A stretch of DNA of 43,276 nt, taken from positions 1 through 43,276 of the forward strand of contig DAOUFR010000089.1 in the NCBI GenBank assembly GCA_034429715.1, read 5' to 3'. The notes under the pieces were generated by a model, which did no database searches, was not told the DNA's origin, and saw only the letters and a list, made by a program, of their open reading frames with translations. The DNA is from CAIMUM01 sp034429715 (GTDB lineage: Bacteria; Chloroflexota; Dehalococcoidia; GIF9; UBA5629). Of the stretch, positions 16,416 to 25,472 are shown in pieces; position 1 is the first letter of the stretch; each line of letters opens with the position of its first letter. Both the position numbers and the translations under genes were made by a program.

Positions 16416-17897
16416 GTGTTCGAAATCAACCAGGACCTGATGGGTGTCCTCTCCAGGCTTACCCCGGTATGCGCGGCTCCTGAATGTAAGGCTTTCTTAG
16501 TAGGCGGCTTTGTGCGTGACTGGCTGGTGGGCAGGGATACGATCGACCTCGATATCGCGGTCAGCGGCGATTCGCTGGCTGTTGCCCAGGAAGCTGCTGA
16601 GCTTGTAGACGGCCGTTACGTTATGCTGGACGAGGAAAACCGCGTGGGGCGGGTGGTGGTGGCGGGGGAAAACGAGCCGTGGCATATAGATATCACGTCT
16701 TACGAAGGTGATATCGAGCATGACCTGCTGCGGCGCGATTTCACTGTGAACGCCATGGGGCTTGACCTGGCTGCTTTTATAGCAGGCGAGATATCCCTGC
16801 TTGATCCCGCAGGTGGAGAGGAGGACCTGAAAAAGGGCCTGTTGAGGCAGGTCAGCGACAGAATATTCGACAGAGATCCCTCGCGGCTGATGCGCGCGGT
16901 CAGGCTTTCCAGAGAGCTCAACCTTGAGATTGAGCCCATTACCGAGGATACCATACGCTTAAACAGCAATCTGGTTGAGATGGTGCCCAGTGAAAAAGTC
17001 AGGGAAGAGCTGCTCAGGATACTCTCTCTGCCGTATGCGGGCAATTCGGTGCGTTACCTTGATGATCTGGGACTGCTGTGCAGGATTATGCCGGAGATCG
17101 AGGCGATGAAGGGAGTGAAGCAGCCGAAGGAGCATTACTGGGATGTTTTCGATCACTCCATCGAATCCATTGCCGCCCTCGAGTATATATTGAGGGAGAG
17201 CGACTGGGTTTACGGCAAAGGCAACCTGCTGGAGGCGGTCCCGTGGCAGGCGGAGATCGAGATGCACTTTGCTGAGGAGATAGCCGGCGGCAGCAGCCGC
17301 AGGACATTGTTGAAGCTGGGCTTGCTGCTGCATGATATCGCCAAGCCTGAGGACAGGACTGTCGAGGAAAACGGCCGCATAAGATTTCTGGGGCATACCA
17401 AAGACGGAGCTGTTACCGCCGCCGCCATGCTGGGACGGTTGAGGTTCAGCACCAGCGAGATACGCTATGTGGAGAATCTGATCTACCACCACCTTCATCC
17501 GGCGCAGATGTCCCACGAAGGCTTGCCCACTCACAGGGCCATATACCGTTTTTTCAGGGACACCGAGGGCGCCGGTATCGATATTATTTACCTGGCGCTG
17601 GCGGATTACCTGGCGGTGGCGGGCCCGCGCGTCGATATCCGCGAGTGGCATATGCATACTGAGCAGGTCAGGTATATAATAGATGTTCATAATAAACAGG
17701 AAAGTGAGATATTGCCGGTCCGCCTGCTGACAGGTAACGATTTAATCCACGAGTTCAAGATGCACCCTGGAAAAGATATCGGAAGGTTGCTCAAGCTGGT
17801 CAGGGAAGCCCAGGCGGCCGGTGAGATCAGCACCAGGGAGGACGCTCTGCAATACGTAAGGAATGAGATTGACAGGGGCGCCTGTTGTGCAGCGTGA
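16416..17897 (+). CDS. cca: CCA tRNA nucleotidyltransferase with HD domain
   Basis: This class-II nucleotidyltransferase of about 493 residues adds or repairs the tRNA 3' CCA end. The head domain has LVGGFVRDWLVGRDTIDLDIAV, combining the GG-RD and catalytic D-x-D motifs, then LLRRDFTVNAMGLDL and DPSRLMRAVRLSREL. A C-terminal HD domain (LLLHDIAKPEDRT, then YHHLHP) suggests an added phosphohydrolase. A poly(A) polymerase of the same superfamily is the alternative. I chose GTG 16416 because it coincides with the predicted transcription start. TTG 16410 would lie upstream of it, and ATG 16440 with a weak AGGA is possible. It is followed 57 nt later by secD. Confidence 0.92.
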   Translation: MFEINQDLMGVLSRLTPVCAAPECKAFLVGGFVRDWLVGRDTIDLDIAVSGDSLAVAQEAAELVDGRYVMLDEENRVGRVVVAGENEPWHIDITSYEGDIEHDLLRRDFTVNAMGLDLAAFIAGEISLLDPAGGEEDLKKGLLRQVSDRIFDRDPSRLMRAVRLSRELNLEIEPITEDTIRLNSNLVEMVPSEKVREELLRILSLPYAGNSVRYLDDLGLLCRIMPEIEAMKGVKQPKEHYWDVFDHSIESIAALEYILRESDWVYGKGNLLEAVPWQAEIEMHFAEEIAGGSSRRTLLKLGLLLHDIAKPEDRTVEENGRIRFLGHTKDGAVTAAAMLGRLRFSTSEIRYVENLIYHHLHPAQMSHEGLPTHRAIYRFFRDTEGAGIDIIYLALADYLAVAGPRVDIREWHMHTEQVRYIIDVHNKQESEILPVRLLTGNDLIHEFKMHPGKDIGRLLKLVREAQAAGEISTREDALQYVRNEIDRGACCAA

Positions 17898-17954
17898 GAA
17901 AGGTATATGTACCGGATTGCGATTGAAACATTGCTCAGGAGGGTGAAAGGATAA

Positions 17955-19274
17955 TTGAAAACAAGTGATGTATTGCTGCTTCTGTTTATAGCCGTGCTGG
18001 TCGGATTCAGCGTCTGGGCCATAGTGCCGCTGGAGGGCGACCGCTTCGGCCGTCAGGGTCTCACCCTGGGACTGGACCTGAAAGGCGGCGCATACCTTGT
18101 GTACGAGGCCGACCTGTCAAAGAAAGATCCGTCGCAGACGGTAGACCAGGTCATGACCAGCGTCCTCAACAAGATAGAACGGCGCGCCAATGCGTTCGGT
18201 GTTAAGGAGCCGATCATTCAACGCCAGGGCGAGAATCGCATCCTGGTCCAGTTGCCCGGCGAAAAAAATGTGGATGAGGCAAAGAAGCTGATAGGGCAGG
18301 TCGCCCTGCTGGAGTTTAAAGAGACCACCACGGACCTGTCGGGGCAGCCCCAGACCGATGAAAAAGGGGAATATATCTGGACCATAGCCACAGGCGTCGG
18401 CAGCGATGGACTGACCAAGGAATTGACCGGTAAATACCTCAAGCCCAACTCAAGGGTTGAGCTCACATCCAACACTAACGAGCCGAATGTGGCGTTCGAA
18501 TGGAACGATGAGGGGGCGATACTTTTCGAGCAGATCACCAAACGCAATATCAATAAACCCCTGGGCATATTCCTGGACGGCCAGCTCATCTCGTATCCTA
18601 CGGTGCGCGCCGTGATCAAGAGCGCCGGCATCATCGAAGGCATGGATATGAAAGAGGCGCAGAACCTGGCCATCCAGCTCAATTCCGGTTCACTCGATGT
18701 GCCCCTGTCCGTTATTCTGGAGCAGACTGTCGATGCAACCCTGGGAGCGGACTCAATTAAAAAGAGTATCGTGGCAGGCGCCATCGGCCTTATCCTGGTA
18801 GCCCTGTTCATGATCCTGTACTACCGTATGGCGGGTGTCGTAGCGACACTGGCTTTAATAATCTACAGCATCATTCTGACCGCCATTTTTAAACTGGTGC
18901 CGGTCACGTTGACGATGGCCGGCATCGCAGCGGGTGTTGTGTCAATCGGCATGGCGGTAGACGCCAATATCCTTATCTTTGAACGTATGAAGGAGGAGCT
19001 CAGGGCGGGACGCACCATGGGCGCCGCCGTGGACGCAGGCTTCAACCGTGCCTGGCTGGCCATACGCGACAGCAATGTGACTACATTCATCGCCTGTATT
19101 GTTCTTTTCTGGTTCGGCGATACTTTCGGAGCTTTCATGGTCAAGGGCTTTGCGCTTACACTTTTCATAGGTGTGGCCCTCAGCATGTTCACCGCCATCA
19201 CTGTGAGCAGGCTGTTCCTCTCCTTAACGGCGAGGGCTGTTAAGAATACCTGGTTATACGGAGTAAAAGCATGA
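17955..19274 (+). CDS. secD: Protein translocase subunit SecD
   Basis: The 439-residue RND-type membrane protein helps SecYEG complete export using the proton gradient. An N-terminal helix (about 6-24) precedes the signature GLDLKGGAYLVYEADL, then the periplasmic P1 head. Five clustered C-terminal helices follow from about 270, with AVDANILIFERMKEE and the Asp that couples to ions. It is shorter than the E. coli protein (~615 residues) because the head region is small, as in many bacteria outside the Proteobacteria. The start is TTG, preceded by AGGAGGG and AAAGGA. It overlaps secF by 4 nt (ATGA). Confidence 0.96.
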   Translation: MKTSDVLLLLFIAVLVGFSVWAIVPLEGDRFGRQGLTLGLDLKGGAYLVYEADLSKKDPSQTVDQVMTSVLNKIERRANAFGVKEPIIQRQGENRILVQLPGEKNVDEAKKLIGQVALLEFKETTTDLSGQPQTDEKGEYIWTIATGVGSDGLTKELTGKYLKPNSRVELTSNTNEPNVAFEWNDEGAILFEQITKRNINKPLGIFLDGQLISYPTVRAVIKSAGIIEGMDMKEAQNLAIQLNSGSLDVPLSVILEQTVDATLGADSIKKSIVAGAIGLILVALFMILYYRMAGVVATLALIIYSIILTAIFKLVPVTLTMAGIAAGVVSIGMAVDANILIFERMKEELRAGRTMGAAVDAGFNRAWLAIRDSNVTTFIACIVLFWFGDTFGAFMVKGFALTLFIGVALSMFTAITVSRLFLSLTARAVKNTWLYGVKA

Positions 19275-20167
19275 TCGACATCGTAGGTAACCGCAAGTGG
19301 TTTTTTCTTATCTCCATTTGTTTGCTTGTGCCGGGCATCATCTCGATGCTGGCATTCGGGTTCAAACTGGGCATAGATTTCAGCAGCGGAACCGTCATGA
19401 CGCTACGCTTCAGCCAGCAGGTCGAACAGGGTGTGCTCAGACAGCAAATGTCCCAGCTGGGGTACGACGATGCCACGATCCAGAAAACCGGCGACGGTGA
19501 TTTCCTCGTACGTACCAGGGACATCAATTCCGATGAAAAAATAGCTCTGATCGATGGCCTTGGGAAAGGGCTGAATACGGATGTGACTGTCAGGGACTTC
19601 GAGACGGTATCACCGGTGGTGGCCAGCGAGGTGGCGCGCAACGCAGCCATCGCAGTTCTGGTGGCATCCATTTTTATGATACTTTACATCGCTTTCGCCT
19701 TCCGCCATATGCCCAGTCCCTTTAAATGGGGCTTCAGCGCCGTGATCGCCCTGTTGCACGATGTGTTGATCGTCATGGGCGTCTTCTCCATACTGGGCTG
19801 GCTTATCGGCTATCAGGTCGACTCCATGTTCATCGTAGCCATGCTGACCATAGTCGGGTTCGCCATCAACAATACCTGTGTGGTCTATGACCGCATACGT
19901 GAGAATGTCCGCAAAGGCATTAGTAGGGATTTTGCCACAACCGTAAACTCGAGCATACTGGAGACGATCGCCCGCTGTATCAATACCAGCCTTGTGGTGA
20001 TTTTAACAGGCCTCGCGTTGTTCCTGTTCGGCGGAGTGACGATTCAGCAATTCATCATGGCCCTGCTGGTTGGAGTGGTAGTGGGTATCTATGACTCCAT
20101 ATTTGTGGCCGGGCCGCTGCTGGTGCTGTGGGACCGGGGCCTTAAAACTGAATCTAAGGCCGCATGA
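19271..20167 (+). CDS. secF: Protein translocase subunit SecF
   Basis: This 298-residue partner of SecD begins with a membrane helix (about 10-30), followed by KLGIDFSSGTVMTLRFSQ (family signature D-F-x-G-G-like), a small periplasmic domain and five helices from about 124. The C-terminal signature FAINNTCVVYDRIRENVRKG is conserved. The ATG overlaps the secD stop (ATGA), which indicates translational coupling. The gene is followed 48 nt later by a small hydrophobic ORF with its own strong ribosome binding site. Confidence 0.96.
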   Translation: MIDIVGNRKWFFLISICLLVPGIISMLAFGFKLGIDFSSGTVMTLRFSQQVEQGVLRQQMSQLGYDDATIQKTGDGDFLVRTRDINSDEKIALIDGLGKGLNTDVTVRDFETVSPVVASEVARNAAIAVLVASIFMILYIAFAFRHMPSPFKWGFSAVIALLHDVLIVMGVFSILGWLIGYQVDSMFIVAMLTIVGFAINNTCVVYDRIRENVRKGISRDFATTVNSSILETIARCINTSLVVILTGLALFLFGGVTIQQFIMALLVGVVVGIYDSIFVAGPLLVLWDRGLKTESKAA

Positions 20168-20215
20168 TAACGATGATCAATACTTATCGATTGATGGAGA
20201 TTACAAGGGGGCTTT

Positions 20216-20347
20216 ATGGATAGGAACATGTTTATCGGTATATGGGCCTTGCTCATGATCCCGCTGGCGACATTCATGGGCATAGCGGGCATGATATTGG
20301 GCGTTGCGGTAATCCTTTTCCTCGGCATCGGAAGCAAGGAAGGCTGA
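20216..20347 (+). CDS. 43-residue membrane protein after secF
   Basis: A short ORF starts at ATG 20216, five nt after AAGGGGG. It encodes a protein that begins MDRNMFIGIWALLMIP, has one or two hydrophobic segments (about 5-38) with a Gly-rich middle, and ends in a charged tail (SKEG). It lies between secF and a strong intrinsic terminator that closes the operon, so it is almost certainly transcribed. I do not recognise a family. Position suggests a small accessory of the Sec machinery or simply a tail gene; both are guesses. The strong Shine-Dalgarno, the compact hydrophobic composition and the tight placement argue that it is real. Confidence 0.6.
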   Translation: MDRNMFIGIWALLMIPLATFMGIAGMILGVAVILFLGIGSKEG

Positions 20348-20367
20348 GCTTTTATCTGTGCATAATT

Positions 20368-20402
20368 AAGAATGCGGGGCAAGAGCCCCGCATTCTTTGT
20401 TT
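20368..20402 (+). terminator. Intrinsic terminator of the cca-secDF unit
   Basis: A perfect 13-bp stem (AAGAATGCGGGGC at 20368-20380 with its complement at 20385-20397) has an AAGA loop and is followed by TGTTTTAT. The opposite strand has only a weak T run, so any use by the convergent deacetylase-like gene would be less efficient. Confidence 0.9.
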
Positions 20403-20410
20403 TATACGGC

Positions 20411-21448
20411 TCAATCTTGTATTTTGTGAATGTTACGTATGGATTTAACGAAATCGCCGAAATCACGGGGTGAGTATGACATGGGAGGAGGCCCCAGCGG
20501 ATCATAAACCTCGGCATGACCCATCAGCAGTTCGATGGTTGCGGTGACGGAATAGGCCAGCGCCGTGTGGTTGTAACCACCCTCCAGGCTGAATACCAGC
20601 CGGTTGCGGCAAAACTGGTCTGAAATCGCCTTGATGATCTTGGTCATACGCGCAAATCCCATGGTAGTAAGCGTCATGTTGGATATCGTGTCCTGCCAGT
20701 GGGCGTCGTATCCGGCCGATATCAGCACCAGGTCCGGCTGGAAACGCCCGGCAACGGGCACCAGCACCTCGTTGAAAACCTGAAGATATTCATTATCCCC
20801 CAGGCCTGCTTCAAGCGGGATATTTACCGTATACCCCTCTCCCGCCCCTTTACCAGTATCTTCGGCTGCGCCGGTGAATGGGTACCAGGGATATTCGTGA
20901 GTGGAACAATATAATACCTGTGATTCGCTGTAGAACGCTTCCTGAGTGCCGTTACCGTGGTGGACGTCGAAATCAATAATTAATATGCGCTTGATATCAT
21001 AGTTGGACAATGCAAAGCGGGCGGCGATTGCCACGTTATTAAACAGGCAGAAACCCATCTGGTGGGAATGTACGGCATGGTGGCCCGGCGGCCTGACCGC
21101 GGCAAAAACGCTGTCGGCCTTGCCGCTCATGACCTGCTCGACCGCCGTCATAACACCGCCGGCAGCGTAGATAGCCGCCTCCCATGATCCGGGGGAAGCA
21201 TATGTATCCGGATCCAGCCAGCCGCCGCCGCTGTCGATCTCGGCTTTGAGGCTCCTGATATATTCACGGTCGTGCACTGCCGCTATCTCGTCGATGCTGG
21301 CGGCACGGGGTGAGATTTGAAGAAGCTGCTCTTTAACCTTTGTCTTCTCAAGTATGGTATCTATGGCCTTCAGGCGTTCCTTGTTCTCGACATGGCTGCC
21401 CGTGTCATGATGCTGGTATAACTCGCTGCTTGTATAGCCGACTGGCAT
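20411..21448 (-). CDS. Histone deacetylase family amidohydrolase (AcuC/HDAC-like)
   Basis: The 345-residue zinc amidohydrolase removes acetyl or related acyl groups from lysine or polyamine-type substrates. Catalytic and metal features are RPPGHHAVHSHQMGFCLFNN, DFDVHHGNGTQEAF (Asp and His zinc ligands), ISAGYDAH and the glycine-rich SLEGGYNH near the end. The closest recognised types are class-II-like bacterial deacetylases and acetylpolyamine amidohydrolases. Bacteria lack histones, so the physiological substrate is open. The start lies 16 nt after DUF3795 on the same strand. It is the last gene of a long minus-strand run and faces the secF unit terminator. Confidence 0.93.
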   Translation of the reverse strand: MPVGYTSSELYQHHDTGSHVENKERLKAIDTILEKTKVKEQLLQISPRAASIDEIAAVHDREYIRSLKAEIDSGGGWLDPDTYASPGSWEAAIYAAGGVMTAVEQVMSGKADSVFAAVRPPGHHAVHSHQMGFCLFNNVAIAARFALSNYDIKRILIIDFDVHHGNGTQEAFYSESQVLYCSTHEYPWYPFTGAAEDTGKGAGEGYTVNIPLEAGLGDNEYLQVFNEVLVPVAGRFQPDLVLISAGYDAHWQDTISNMTLTTMGFARMTKIIKAISDQFCRNRLVFSLEGGYNHTALAYSVTATIELLMGHAEVYDPLGPPPMSYSPRDFGDFVKSIRNIHKIQD

Positions 21449-21464
21449 TTGTTTTCGGGCTTCC

Positions 21465-21917
21465 TTATGCAGATTCTTCAGGAGATTTATCTTTAAGTTG
21501 CGGACCCTGTCCTATGACCATTACGCCGTGGAAATAACGTGAGTAAATGTCTTTAATGGCCTTTTCCCATTCGAACGATCCCTTGTTTTTTCTTAACGCC
21601 AGGCTGGCCACCTTGATGTTGTGAGGGAGCCTATCGGCGCGGTCGGAACACGGCATAAGCTTTATGCAGGGGAAATCGATGCACTCTGAACAGAATTCCA
21701 GTCCCTTGCCTTTGATGCATATCCAGGTGGCGCACTGCTCTCCTATCACCGGGCAATGACCGTCGATGGACCTGCAGCCGGTGCAATTGACCTTATCCGG
21801 AGGTAGTTTCAATGTCTCGGAGAGCCGGTTCCTCAGCTTTTCATCTTTGATCGCCAGATTAAGAGGACAAAGCCCGCAGTGGATCCCGCACGGTGCTTCC
21901 AGTACATTTTTATCCAT
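21465..21917 (-). CDS. DUF3795 cysteine-rich protein
   Basis: The 150-residue protein has about twelve cysteines in pairs: CGIHCGLCP near the N-terminus, then CTGC, CP, C-x3-C and CSECIDFPCIKL. The layout matches DUF3795, a family of small proteins suspected to bind zinc or an Fe-S cluster; the biochemical role is unknown. The frame is open to 21980, but I chose ATG 21917 because AAGGAG lies six nt upstream and the family's first conserved Cys motif is then near the start. It lies between the oligopeptide-binding lipoprotein and the deacetylase-like gene on the same strand. Confidence 0.78.
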   Translation of the reverse strand: MDKNVLEAPCGIHCGLCPLNLAIKDEKLRNRLSETLKLPPDKVNCTGCRSIDGHCPVIGEQCATWICIKGKGLEFCSECIDFPCIKLMPCSDRADRLPHNIKVASLALRKNKGSFEWEKAIKDIYSRYFHGVMVIGQGPQLKDKSPEESA

Positions 21918-21969
21918 GGCGCTCTCCTTTTTAATAATCGTTTTACCGGGGAGCATGCTAATTATATAG

Positions 21970-23574
21970 CTAATGTTCAATACTTACGAGGTTTAAACGG
22001 GGCACTCCCAGCGGATCGATACTGTAGTTCTTGACTCGCGGATTGACCAGGACGTAATTTTTGTTGAACCAGAGAGGGATAACGGGCGCCTGCTCGACAA
22101 CGACCTGCTCCGCCTGGCGGTAAAGCTCTACCCGTTTATCATGATCCTGCTCCACAGCCGCCCTGTCGATCAGGCTATCAAAGTCACTGCTCGAGAACCG
22201 CCCGTGATTGTATTCGGTACCCGTGTAGAAAAGCGTTTGCAGGAAGTTCTGCGGGTCGGGGTAGTCCGCCACCCAGCCCAGCACGTACATTTCGTCGGCC
22301 TCCTGCTTAAGGTTGTAATGAAACGGGTCGGGCTCAAGCAGCCTGACCGATACTTCCGCACCCAGGTTCTTTTTCCAATCCTGCATGACAGCCCCCAGAG
22401 CAGGGTCGACGTCCACTCCTCCCCATCCAAGCACAGTGATGGTGACAGGAGGCAGGCCGGAGCTATATCTGGATTTGGCCAGCAATTCCCTGGCATAGGC
22501 CGGGTCATAGTCAAGCCCCTGCAAATCCTTGTTGTAACCCGGCATGCCCGGAGGCAAAATTCCGTCAGCGCGGCTGACCATGTTTTTCTCTATGATTTTA
22601 ATGATATGGTCCTTGTCCACCGAGCGGCTGAAAGCTTCCCTGACAAGGGGATCATCGAAGGGCGGCCTGGTGGTATTGAACCCGATATATTGCAGGCTGA
22701 ACTCCGGATATATGTGAAGTTGATCGAAGAAAGGCCCTGTCCTGTCCGTAGCACGATCTAAATATAATTGGCTGATCTCAACCACGTCTATCTTTCCCGT
22801 CTCGTAAAGGGACATGGGCACGCCGTCCAGCAGCTGGAAGTATAATCGTGCGGTGGCCTTCTTGCCGTAATAATGCTGGCTGGGCTGCAAAATGATGAGT
22901 GAGCCCACATTCCACCTGGCCATTCGGTATGGTCCGCTGCCGTTGGGTTTGTACCACCACGAGTCCCCTCCTGTTGCGACATTTCGCCTGTCCACCACGA
23001 AGGCAGTGGGATAAGCCAGCTTGGATAGAAAATAAACTTTAGGCGCGTCGATCGTAACCGAGAGGGTATGGTCGTCGATAACTGATACGCCGCTGAGGTT
23101 TTGAGCCTGGCCGGACAGCACTTCAGCCGAGCCGACTATATCGTTGAGGTATGTGGATGCCGTCTGTGAACCGGTGGCAGGACTGCAAGCTCTCTCCCAG
23201 GAGTACTTGACATCGGAGGCAGTGACCGGTTTGCCGTCATGGAAAAGGGCGTCCCGGCGCAGGAAAAAGGTATATGTTTTACCGTCAGGGCTTACAGTCC
23301 AGCGCTCTGCCAGGTCAGAGACCGGCTCAAGGTTCTCGTTTAATTTGACCAGGCCGTTGAAGATTTGCATGATGTAGAGATGGGATGACATCTCGCTCGA
23401 TATCGCCGGATCGAGAGTAAGCGGTCCAATATCCCAGAGCTTGAGGGTGCCGCCCGGGCCTTCCTGAATATCGGAGTTATCGACCCCCAACAGGCTGCAC
23501 CCTGCAAGTGCTGATATAACGAATGCGCTGATGACTGCCGCGCCGATCAGCTTGATCAGAATGTTCCTTTTCAT
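21970..23574 (-). CDS. Oligopeptide-type ABC substrate-binding lipoprotein (family 5), orphan
   Basis: The 534-residue extracytoplasmic solute receptor has a lipoprotein signal peptide with lipobox LAGC and lipidated C26. The mature part begins with the family-5 features GGTLKLWDIGPLTLDPAISS and FNGLVKLNENLEPVSDLAERW, then DVKYSWERA and a C-terminal QAPVIPLWFNK segment. It would capture peptides or similar ligands for an ABC importer. No permease or ATPase gene lies nearby, so it is an orphan or shares a transporter elsewhere. I chose ATG 23574 because of GAGG six nt upstream; the frame opens at TTG 23586. It is 8 nt after radC. Confidence 0.92.
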   Translation of the reverse strand: MKRNILIKLIGAAVISAFVISALAGCSLLGVDNSDIQEGPGGTLKLWDIGPLTLDPAISSEMSSHLYIMQIFNGLVKLNENLEPVSDLAERWTVSPDGKTYTFFLRRDALFHDGKPVTASDVKYSWERACSPATGSQTASTYLNDIVGSAEVLSGQAQNLSGVSVIDDHTLSVTIDAPKVYFLSKLAYPTAFVVDRRNVATGGDSWWYKPNGSGPYRMARWNVGSLIILQPSQHYYGKKATARLYFQLLDGVPMSLYETGKIDVVEISQLYLDRATDRTGPFFDQLHIYPEFSLQYIGFNTTRPPFDDPLVREAFSRSVDKDHIIKIIEKNMVSRADGILPPGMPGYNKDLQGLDYDPAYARELLAKSRYSSGLPPVTITVLGWGGVDVDPALGAVMQDWKKNLGAEVSVRLLEPDPFHYNLKQEADEMYVLGWVADYPDPQNFLQTLFYTGTEYNHGRFSSSDFDSLIDRAAVEQDHDKRVELYRQAEQVVVEQAPVIPLWFNKNYVLVNPRVKNYSIDPLGVPRLNLVSIEH

Positions 23575-23582
23575 TATTGACC

Positions 23583-24278
23583 TCAAATTAAATTCCTTGA
23601 TTTCAGGCTGGTGTAGCCCTTATCGCTGACGATGATATGGTCGAGTACCGGTATGCCCAGCAGTTCGCCCGCCTCCACCAGCCTTCTGGTCAGGTTAACA
23701 TCTTCCGACGACGGCTCGAGATCGCCGGAGGGGTGGTTGTGAACGAAGATAACCGCGGCCGCCAGAGACGATATGGCGTCCTTGAACACCTCGCGCGGGT
23801 GGACTATGCTGCTATCCAGGTTGCCCATGGATACCTGCTTTTTGTTGCTGACGCGATTGCGTGTATCCAGGCAGAGCACGTAGAAATGCTCCTTTTTCTT
23901 ACCTCGCAGTTTCTCCTGCATGGAGATAAAAGCTTCTTCGGGAGATTGTACTGGCTTCCCTTTCTCAGCATAGTCAGGATCCAATAGTCGTTTGCCGATC
24001 TCGCAAGCGGCTTTCAACTGGATGGCCCTGGCCTCGCCTATGCCTCTTGACCTGGATAACTCCTGGATGGATGCCGAGGCGATGTTATGCAGGTTGCCGA
24101 ACTCCGACAGCAATTTTTGTGACGTCATGACGACCGAGTCGCCCCGCGTGCCGCTGCCCATGATGCAGGCAAGCAGCTCCGCTGTTGAAAGCGCTTCTGC
24201 CCCCAGCCTTTTAAGGCGCTCCCTCGGCCTGTCCGAAGGCGGCAGATCGTGGACCGTATAAGTCCTTTCGGTCTCCAT
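23583..24278 (-). CDS. radC: RadC family JAMM/MPN protein
   Basis: The 231-residue protein has an N-terminal helix-hairpin-helix region (about 40-75, SRSRGIGEARAIQLKAA) and a C-terminal JAMM domain with the metal motif HNHPSGDLEPSSED. The opening DRPRERLKRLGAEALSTAELLA is diagnostic. The historical link to DNA repair is weak and the true activity is unknown. It begins immediately after the stop of the upstream peptidase gene (zero-nt spacing) and ends 8 nt before the lipoprotein start, so all three are co-transcribed. Confidence 0.95.
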   Translation of the reverse strand: METERTYTVHDLPPSDRPRERLKRLGAEALSTAELLACIMGSGTRGDSVVMTSQKLLSEFGNLHNIASASIQELSRSRGIGEARAIQLKAACEIGKRLLDPDYAEKGKPVQSPEEAFISMQEKLRGKKKEHFYVLCLDTRNRVSNKKQVSMGNLDSSIVHPREVFKDAISSLAAAVIFVHNHPSGDLEPSSEDVNLTRRLVEAGELLGIPVLDHIIVSDKGYTSLKSRNLI

Positions 24279-25472
24279 CTAAACGCCTCCCCGGGCAACC
24301 GTATATGCAACAGGGGATAAGCTGAGGATGCAGGCTGTACCGGGCACATGAAAAGTGATCTTGCCCGGGACGGCATTAGCCTGCGGTGCGGCTGTCATAT
24401 ATTCCAACCACGCATCGTCCAGACCGCTCAGGTTGAATCCGTAGACATTGGTCAAAGCATCATCAAGGCTGTAGCCGTCGTTGATCAGAACAAGCAACCG
24501 GTGGATATTCTCCCTGCCGTGAACGTTTATCAGGTATTCTATTACGCTCTGGCTCTGAGCATAAGCGAAATAGGCTTCCTGGGGGTCGGCCGGAAAAGGG
24601 CTTGTAAGGGATTGCAGGGTAGCGATGCGGCCGTCCTCAATGGACCTCTGTAACTCTTCCCTGTCGGCTTCGCTCTGTTCTCCTTCGGCATGCATTGCCA
24701 GCCCCTCGTCCAGCCAGTACGGTCTGGTTTCCCCGTAGGGGCTGACCGTGACCTGTTGCGTCATCAGATGGCCCAGCTCGTGTGCCACGGCTTTTTTACC
24801 CCATGCCAGGTTATTGGGTGAAATACCGATGGAGATGATGTTAAATCCCCTGTAGGCCACGCCTCCCGTCCACTCGTCGGGAGCTATAATGGAGTCCCGA
24901 AGATCGCTGAAATTCGCATATATATAGATATAGACCGGTTTATCCAGAGTTACACCCGTATCCCTCTCCAACCTGCCCTTTGCATCCGTTGCAGCCTTGA
25001 GCAGGTCGCCGGAAAAGGAACTGCTTCCCCGGTACCAGTAAATATTAATATTCTGATCGCTGACCTTCTGCCACTTGTAACGTGTATCATCGAAAGTAAT
25101 AATATTTTTGGGCGTGGTCAGCCTGTTGCCCGCGGCGTCCTCGATCACCCACCAGTATGTGACTCTGGCTCCGGGCGGCAACATGCCTTTGCGCATATCC
25201 CAGCTCCATGCGGCCTCGACGTTTCCTGCCGGTTGAAACTCGGGCCAGGCCTCGGCAAAGGTCGGCGAGTACATCTTTTTGTCGACCTGGTAACGGAGCC
25301 TGATGCGAGTTATGGGATCGAGGCTTTCGGCCCTGACTTTGAACGTGAGCATGTTGGGAAAATCTGCCTCCGTGCTCGAATCCAGCAGCCTGACCCCGTC
25401 GGTTGCAGAGACGGCAGCCGGCATCAGGTATATCAGCAGCAGCAGCAGGATAATAGTAATCTGCCTTATCAT
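24279..25472 (-). CDS. Secreted gluzincin metallopeptidase (peptidase MA-like)
   Basis: The 397-residue protein has a hydrophobic signal sequence (about 4-22) cleaved after a small-residue motif (VSA). An N-terminal beta-rich domain covers about 25-125. The catalytic domain carries the zinc motif HELGH followed by a downstream WLDEGLAMHAEGE, whose Glu is the third ligand of a gluzincin. This matches the peptidase MA/DUF4157-like group of exported zinc proteases. The C-terminus has a hydrophobic stretch that could be a membrane anchor. The start overlaps the prfB stop by 4 nt (ATGA). The substrate is unknown. Confidence 0.82.
   Translation of the reverse strand: MIRQITIILLLLLIYLMPAAVSATDGVRLLDSSTEADFPNMLTFKVRAESLDPITRIRLRYQVDKKMYSPTFAEAWPEFQPAGNVEAAWSWDMRKGMLPPGARVTYWWVIEDAAGNRLTTPKNIITFDDTRYKWQKVSDQNINIYWYRGSSSFSGDLLKAATDAKGRLERDTGVTLDKPVYIYIYANFSDLRDSIIAPDEWTGGVAYRGFNIISIGISPNNLAWGKKAVAHELGHLMTQQVTVSPYGETRPYWLDEGLAMHAEGEQSEADREELQRSIEDGRIATLQSLTSPFPADPQEAYFAYAQSQSVIEYLINVHGRENIHRLLVLINDGYSLDDALTNVYGFNLSGLDDAWLEYMTAAPQANAVPGKITFHVPGTACILSLSPVAYTVARGGV

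Noticed and set aside
16959..17690. 243-codon open frame on the minus strand
   Set aside because: Antisense to cca; composition is the mirror of a conserved gene, with no start signal.
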